From Alentia gelatinosa (Eukaryota; Annelida; Polychaeta; Phyllodocida; Polynoidae): a DNA stretch of 64,000 bases. The position numbers and the translations under genes were made by a program. Each line of letters opens with the position of its first letter. The first letter of the stretch is position 1. The notes beneath the pieces are model-generated. The model made no database searches and was not told the origin of the DNA. It was given only the letters and a program-made list of their open reading frames with translations. Where the stretch lies: positions 122,929,016-122,993,015 of the forward strand of contig OX465580.1 of assembly GCA_950022655.1 (NCBI GenBank), read 5' to 3'. Shown here piece after piece: positions 14,101 to 23,100 of this stretch.

Positions 14101-17100
14101 AAGAACCTGTAATGGTTAACTGGACCTTAAATCAATCCAACATACACTGATTGTATTTCCATATAGGACTCCTGAATTCTAATATATCTACTCATTAATG
14201 AAAGTGTTTCCAAACATAGGTTATTAAAATATGTCCACATTATAGATATTTAGACGATATTTTAGCTAATGAGGAGAGAAGGAGGTAAATGTACATGCTA
14301 CTTTTTTCAACTTTTATTATGTCTCACCTCAAAACTACCAAAATTGAAAACTACACAGATTGTGTATTCATACATTAGAACACGTGCTACAAACTGAAAA
14401 CTGGGGAACTATCACATATGAAGGCGGGGTGAGGGATTAAATGATGTGCTCTGTATGTGTCACATGGCCACGTAGGTTACAAACAGTACATTCTTGGGCC
14501 CTATTCACACCAAGAAAAGTAGTTCAAACCTCCACACACCCAGCTCCGTTCCATGGCCAAAGCCGATGTGTTCCTAGTCTCTGTGAGGTAGTAAATTCCA
14601 CATGAAAAATATTTCCTCCTTTTTTCGTGACCCCAACTGACATCCCTGCTTTAATGCACTGCAGATCTTATTGACCGCACTAAAACTCCGCGTATGCCAT
14701 GGCACGACATTGCGGCCGTGGTGTATGGGAAGCCTGCCAGGGATGTGGCTCGCCATTTCATACAGCGCTGGAACTTCACCAAGGTAGATAACTTATAAAT
14801 ACTATTATAAATTGCTAGTATATATGCCCTTCATGAATGTATTGTGCGTTCTGGTGTATATCATATATCTGCTCTTAGAGCACCAACTTATGACGGGTTC
14901 CAAAAGGTTGTATACGTAAAATGTTATTTTCTTTTTTTATACATTCGTTGTTCAGAAAACTCGGATATTATACACTGATCTTCCATGTTTAAGGCTATGG
15001 CTAGATCATGAAAATCACTACAAGCTAGTGAGATCATATGCCACTTTATTGACAGAAAATGTACAAAACATATATGACACTACATTGATGTATTCGGTAA
15101 AACAGATTTGTAATGGAACAGTATTCAACACGATAACGTACATCAATATGTGAGCAAATACTGATCAATAAAGAAATTGGAAAAAAAAAGAATAATCATG
15201 GTCAGCGAGTTAATGGAAATAGTTCTGTATCATTGGGTGGGAGGGACTCTCGGAAACATTCAGTCCAAGTAGCAGGAGGTTGACACATTTGTTTGCCTCA
15301 GTGGAATTTAGGAATAACAAATTAATGTTTCCAACTCACTGACACTTTTTTGTGGTTCTGAACAAGGGGTGGATAAAGGACATCCTTATGCCCAGACCGA
15401 AATGGACATTTTTAATTTTATGAGACCCTGTTTTGGAAATCAGCATTACACTCGTCGTTCTCTGTAGATTTGTTGTCATTGTACAACATTTTGAGTAGTT
15501 TATATAGCCATTCAATCTTCACTCTGACGGTAGAGTGAATTGGGCTCCTATCTCACGCTCTCACAACATATGAATACTCATTGAATATTGCAATTGAGAC
15601 ACTTTTTGGTATATAAATTCAGGGATGAGAGTTTTTCTCTTTCCAAGGAAATCCATGTTTTCATTTTCAATTCATAGAATTTTCTTTCCTTGTGTAAAAC
15701 AAAGAGAGAATAAATTTACCCTAATGCACATCAATAAACAGTGATTTAAACCTTCCCATACACCCTAGCCTCATCCCGTAGCCAATAACGATGTATTTTT
15801 CATGTTTTCTCAGTCTCTCTATGGCAATAAATTCCATATGAAAAATATTTCCTCCTATTTCTTATGACCCCAACACACATCCATTTATATGTGTATATTA
15901 TAGTTTGTTTTACATCAAGTACACGGGCCTCCTATCTCTGTTGTATAGCCTCCTATCTCTGTTGTACATGTAAGTTTGGTTTCTGCTTACAGGTCCAGAA
16001 GAGAAAGACGAACGCGGGTTATCCGCTGCTGTTACCGAAGTGTTACACGAAGGTGACTGTACCGCGGGGCGCGCTGGCCTCGTCTATTCCCTGTAAAGTA
16101 CAGGTAACTCAGTCTCCGCTTACTTCTGTTTAGAGATGCTGGAGCTCAACTCTAAGTTGTACTGTTCCACATACAGTATACAAGACTTAGACATCCTAGA
16201 AGAAATAGTAAATTGATATTATTCTAAGTTATATAAGCAATTTGGATTTTCGTGGTCCTAAAAAGTTGTATGAATTCTTGATCAATTGACGCCGACCGAT
16301 ACACTACTAAAGGAAATATAATAAGATACTACTTAAGAAAATATGATATATCAAATATAACATTGACGACGTCATAGAGGAAAATATAGGAAAACAACCA
16401 TGTACTAAGGTCGTTAACATCCAATTGCTCTTCAGTACGTAAGAACTAAATACCTATCTCAACATGTCCTCACTGTAGCATCTTTTGATTGGTACGGATA
16501 GTGTTACTTGTCGGTAATACATTTCAGGTGTTTTAGATGTTATATATTAAAGTTTCGCAATGATAAATATTTCGCAATGAAAAATATTAGGCCTACCTTT
16601 TTTTCTGACCACAACTGGCATCCCTGTTTTAGTACATGTATGGCACTGAAGTGGTGTAAGTGATGAAGCTGGGTTTTGTGTCTGTCAGGTGTTACGCAGC
16701 GCCTCCTCGTGGTCAGCAGGCATCGCCAACACGGAGCAGTCCATACACAACGCCTACATCGACCTCATCACCAACGCCAAGCATTACATCTACATAGAGG
16801 TATGTGTCAGATCCACCCAGCACCTTACATGCAGGAATAACTAATTTAGAAAAATGTCCATGCCAATCCGGGTGAAATTTAGCCATGTCAGACCCACCCA
16901 GTGCCTTACATGCTGAAAACTATAAGAAAAAACTACATGTTAATCCAGGTGAAATTTACCCCTGCTACAGTATGTTGTAGGATGCCAGTTTTCAATGTTT
17001 CCATTGAATTCAATGTTTTCATTTTCAGAACAACAAAATGATTCCTTGTGTAATATCGATATACCAACTGCTAAATAGTCCAATTCAGCCACAGCCCAGA

Positions 17101-20100
17101 ATCCCCTGCTGAACCTCCCCACTGACCCATGTAAAAACTTGAACTTTCCCTTGATTCCTACTGTAATGCATATGTAATGCATAAATTCTGTATTGGAAAA
17201 AAAATATTTCAATGTTTTTTTCTTACCCCCACTAACAACCCTGATCTATACCATACTCGATTATGGGGTTTTTTCTCCAGTTGATATGACATTATCTTTA
17301 TCACCTTTTATAAAGATAGCGTTGTGTCTTTCTATTTTATTTTTTTTATTATTAGATAAGACTCATCTCACGTCAGTGAGTTTTTCAGAGCACTCCCTGC
17401 ACAAGGTATACATTATATCAACAGCATCTTTCTATCTTTCATATGTCTTAAGCTGTTTGTTGCAACTCTTACATCATTCGATATATATCACCTATACTCT
17501 ATGGACTTCATCATTTTGATTTGGAAATGAGAATCTTTCGCAAGGATTCCTGTCAGATTTATAATCAGACTGAGAGTACTCATACATATTCGTACATGTA
17601 TTGTGTTTCCACAGAATCAGTTCTTCATTAGTATCGCTGGACATAACCAACTGCACAACAAAATAGCTGAAGCCCTGTTTGATCGTATCATGAAGGCACA
17701 TGAGTGAGTCTGATTTAACTATAGTGTCTTATTGGAGTAACAAAAAGTCTTTGCCTTCAGAAGGTTAAACTCCAAGCAGTAAATATATGAAAATAGACTC
17801 TCTGTAATGTTAGGTTCCCACTCACTAAGGGCACCACTTTCTGAGCCCAAGGTTACGTGTAATTATAGTGTACAATGTGATTGCCTTTTCTACTGCCTTG
17901 TTAATCGTTTGTACTCTTAAATTTATACCTGAAGGACACTTTTTTCCTTTTAAAAATTTTTTTTTATTAGGGAATATTGTGTGTACAATCACCGAATTCG
18001 GCTATTGAGCCGTTCTTCCATTCGGGCCCTTGCCCCTACTCCTCATTATAATGGCAGGTGTTAAACCGAATGGGCAGTGGGTACCATTTTTGTGTAAGTC
18101 TTTGGTATGACCCGACTGGGGATTTAAACCCACAACCTCCCATGCTCGAGGCGAAAACCCCTACTGGTATTGCACATGTGAAACTAGTATCATGCCTTTC
18201 CCCTGAATGTAAAATATTTAAAAAGACATTGATGAGTGTTTTGTCTGTGTCCCTGTTCGCCATAGAGTTTGGAGCGTGCGGTAATATGAACGAGGCGATA
18301 ACCGAGTGAATATTCCGAAGTGCTCCAAACAAGATGGCAAACAGGCACTCACACCAAACATGAATATGTTTCTGATTCAATCTGATCATGGAAATAGTTT
18401 CATATCTCTCGTCTATTGAGTACGAGTTACCGTACTCGCAAGCCTGTTGAGTTTGTTTTTTTTATTATGCACACGACTCATCTCTAAGGGACGGTCTTCC
18501 ATTAGGGCATTACATTCGTCAGCCAAGATGTTGTACAATCACGATCCAAATCCATACATTATGGAATACATGACATAAGCAGAAAAGATAATAGCAGAAT
18601 ACGAGTTCCTAATCCTGTGGACCTTTACACAAGGCTAAGATAAATATATGGATATGATAAAAAGAAATCCATCATTCATTAATCCTAAATAAGATCTAAT
18701 AGAAAAAAAAAAGGAAAAAAAAAAAGATCTAATAGATAAAACAAGATATTCCCTCTAAACCGTTTAGACTCTTCTTCTAGGTAAAAGACAAGGAATCAGT
18801 TAATTTAATCCTAAATAAGCATGAGAGATGGGATTTACCCAGCACCTTTTAACCTTCTGACCTGAGTTCTGGTGACCTTTGTGACCTTGAAGGTGCGGAG
18901 AAGTGTTCCGCGTCTACGTAGTGATGCCGCTCCTGCCTGCATTTGAGGGGGAGCTGGGCACGACGACAGGGGGCGCTATTCAGGCCATCCAGCATTGGAA
19001 CTACTCGTCCATCTGCCGCGAGGGGAAGTCCCTGTTAGAGCGACTCGCCAACGCCAACAGTGAGTATAATCTCAACGTAACTGTAATCTGGACTTCCCAA
19101 GGGGCCAGGGTATGCTGTTTTTATTATCCAATATCCAGTAGAACAATGGGGGCTTCGTATACGATGGATAATAAAGCAACAGAACCTACTTATACCCAGT
19201 AATGTAATATCGTATATGTGCCCCTGCCGGCTGCCCACTACGGTTGACCATCATTGTTGATTTGAGAAAGTTATCTTGAAAAACCTATGATAACAGTACA
19301 CTCACGAGATATTGGATTAGTTACCGATGCATGGCTCTTCTCATGCAACATCATTCTACAAATGTATTACTTATACAGTTTATACTATCCTATTTTTTAC
19401 TCAGTTCCAACTTATATCCCTGCATATGTATTAAGATACATATGCAGGGATTTAGATGCATATAATATTTATATTATAAGATACCAGTAGAATTCACGTT
19501 TGATTTTAGGAGCTGGTCTGGCCTTGATATTGCATGAAGAAATTTAATGTGCACAGCACAGATCTTTCATCATGTAAAGCTAGTGTTCTGAGTAAAAGCG
19601 ACAACAACAAAATTTTACATATTTATGTGACTCTCTCGAACTTTCTAAATGTTAAATTCTCTCTCAGTTCCAAACCCACAAGAATACATCTCCTTCTACG
19701 GACTCCGGAACCATGAAGAGTTGGGCAGCAATCTTGTAAGTGATATTTATTTTCATATAATGCAAGATGTCAGTATGTGTTAATTCCATTGAGAGTGACT
19801 AGCTTCATGAATGCTGTAATCTGAGGCCGAATTGCTGGAAACTTTGAATGGTTGAAATGAATAGCAAGGATGCCATTTTCAGTCTCCTGTGCCATATTTG
19901 ATGTTCTCTATAGCCTCAAGTGACCCCCGTGGTGTTAGATAACAAAAAAAAACAATGAAAGGAACTTGAATCCAGGTATTACCACATAAAGATGCATTTA
20001 GGAAAAGGATGAGGCGACGTCTGCTCCCTTTGCTGATGCCACCTTGAGTGACAGTCAAAGAACTGTCCCTAACCGCCGTAACCATGTACACTGGTGGGTG

Positions 20101-23100
20101 TGACATCACATCTTGATGTCACACCTGCTCTCCCTGTGTTGCCAGGCGAAATGCCTAGGAACCACAATCATAACCAACAAAGTAGATTATGTATAAAAAA
20201 AAAAAAATTTAAAAAAAAGCCCAAATAAAGGTAGAGAAAAACAAACTGATGTTAGTGTGGGGAGGAAGTCAAGGTTTCGCCGGGACTGGATGTGAATCGG
20301 GGTTTATAAGTTTTGTAGCAAGCCACTTTGTACATAAAACACTGCTTCAACTATCTAGAATGAATGAAGGTAAAATTGATCTTCTCTCAGGTAGTCTGTG
20401 AATGTTATTTGTAGGGTAGAATACCTGTAGCTTAATCCCTTTATGTTCTGAGCCTTATTCAGAATCTTATAGAGAAAAAGAGTCAAATTCAATATTGTGC
20501 ATTTTTCATCCGTTTATGGTATCTGTGTATACCGACTTTTCACAAAATTGTGTTTCTCCATCTATTGCTTGGATGAGCGTTTTGTCAAGAACGAGTGCAA
20601 TAAAGATCTTTTTTGAATTAGGCATCGTAAATCGCTTAACCCCTTCAGGGCGAAAATTGGGGGGGGGGGGGGGGCGAAAATTTCTTCAGGCATAATGCAC
20701 ACAAATGGGCGAGAATGCCTACAGGCATTCATGATATGTTCAGGCATTTTCCAATGAATACAAGAAACATCTAGATATTTTGTGTAGAATATGGAAAGAT
20801 ATGTGTGGAAATCAATACATTTTGTATACTGTTTCAAAATGGATTATGACGATAAAAAAGTTCTCTAGGCCACATGACAAGTGAAACTTTCCTGAATGCC
20901 TCAAGGTAATCTCGCCCCCAGAGACGTACAGCCCAGGGGCATCCTAGCCCTTGTAGCTTCTGGTACCCACCCACCTGCTAGCCTGGAAAGGGTTAAAGGG
21001 GTCTTTTGATAATCAAATTAGCTTTAGACAAAAAATGCATTTATAGAAGGCTGTGGACTTGGTGTAATTGGAAGCTCTGTCTCCTGTGACCTGTGACAAA
21101 CGTTTTAAAAAGACGCATTTATAGAAGGCTGTAGACTTGGTGTAATTGGAAGCTCTTTCTCCTGTGACCTGTGACAAACGTTTTAGAAAGATGCATTTAT
21201 AGAAGGCTGTAGACTTGGTGTAATTGGAAGCTCTGTCTCCTGTGACCTGTGACAAACGTTTTAAAAAGACGCATTTATAGAAGGCTGTAGACTTGGTGTA
21301 ATTGGAAGCTCTTTCTCCTGTGACCTGTGACAAACGTTTTAAAAAGACGCATTTATAGAAGGCTGTAGACTTGGTGTAATTGGAAGCTCTGTCTCCTGTG
21401 ACCTGTGACAAACGTTTTAAAAAGACGCATTTATAGATGGCTGTAGACTTGGTGTAATTGGAAGCTCTGTCTCCTGTGACCTGTGACAAACGTTTTAGAA
21501 AGATGCATTTATAGAAAGAAGGCTGTAGACTTGGTGTAATTGGAAGCTCTGTCTCCTGTGACCTGTGACAAACGTTTTAGAAAGATGCATTTATAGAAAG
21601 AAGGCTGTAGACTTGGTGTAATTGGAAGCTCTGTCTCCTGTGACCTGTGACAAACGTTTTAGAAAGATGCATTTATAGAAAGAAGGCTGTAGACTTGGTG
21701 TAATTGGAAGCTCTGTCTCCTGTGACCTGTGACAAACGTTTTAGAAAGATGCATTTATAGAAAGAAGGCTGTAGACTTGGTGTAATTGGAAGCTCTTTCT
21801 CCTGTGACCTGTGACAAACGTTTTAGAAAGATGCATTTATAGAAAGAAGGCTGTAGACTTGGTGTAATTGGAAGCTCTGTCTCCTGTGACCTGTGACAAA
21901 CGTTTTAGAAAGATGCATTTATAGAAAGAAGGCTGTAGACTTGGTGTAATTGGAAGCTCTTTCTCCTGTGACCTGTGACAAACGTTTTAGAAAGATGCAT
22001 TTATAGAAAGAAGGCTGTAGACTTGGTGTAATTGGAAGCTCTTTCTCCTGTGACCTGTGACAAACGTTTTAGAAAGATGCATTTATAGAAAGAAGGCTGT
22101 AGACTTGGTGTAACCTCTGCCTCCCGTCTCAGGTGACGGAGCTCGTCTACGTGCACAGTAAGCTGATGATCGTCGACGACCGCTCCGTCATCATCGGCTC
22201 GGCCAACATCAACGACCGCAGTCTGCTCGGCGACCGTGACAGCGAGCTGGCCATCATCACGGAGGACACGCGCATGCGCAAGTCACGCATGAACGGAGAG
22301 GACTACGAGGCGGGCTGGTTCGCCAGCGGACTGAGACAGTCCTTGTTCAGGTGAGTGCCGCCAGGTGCTGTGTTCGCCTTAGATTCCGGCCATCCTTAAA
22401 GCGTGTACGCATAACCCCCCACCCCCATGATCTTGTGCGCAATAGAATAATTTATAAAGAAGGAGCATACTCAAAATCTCCGATTATTTTTTACCCACCC
22501 CCCAGCCCATCACCCACCCTCAGTGCATACATACTTTATGGATGACCCTTTTCAGGGAATTTATAGATGGAATGAGGCTGGAGGGAACCTGTGGAAAGTT
22601 AATGAACTAACTCAGGATTCCTGATGATTTTATGGAGGGAATGTTGTTTAACTGCATTGTATATACCAACAAAAATCTGTGATACCCTGCAATGATAAAG
22701 AGGTCAATTACATCTCGACTGTTCATGATCGAATAAGTAAAGTGGTGTTATGATAGTGTGCATTTATGCTTTACTAGACAATTCCAAAGAAGTGTATCCT
22801 CTTTGACGATACGCAAGTAGACAAGAATTGATATTTACGTGTATCTTTTCCCCCCCCTAGACAATCTTTCTATCCTCCATTAGGTGATTGTGTCCCACTA
22901 TTAAAAGTGTTCAATTCCTTGCCTCTGGTCTTGTATAAAGTAAAGATTTAAAGAACGGATGAATGAAAGAAATAGGACCTGGAGTGCTAGCTTTCCCTCA
23001 TTAGGGGAGCATATAAACAGTGTAACTACGGCCGTAGAACCCACTAGGCCTCCGATGCACACCAACGGGCTTTACAATACACTCTATGACGCACAATTGT

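Noticed and set aside
21013..21489. 158-codon minus-strand ORF of 26-residue repeats
   Set aside because: It exists only because the 78-bp minisatellite unit is a multiple of three; it lies in a PLD intron and has no start context or homology.
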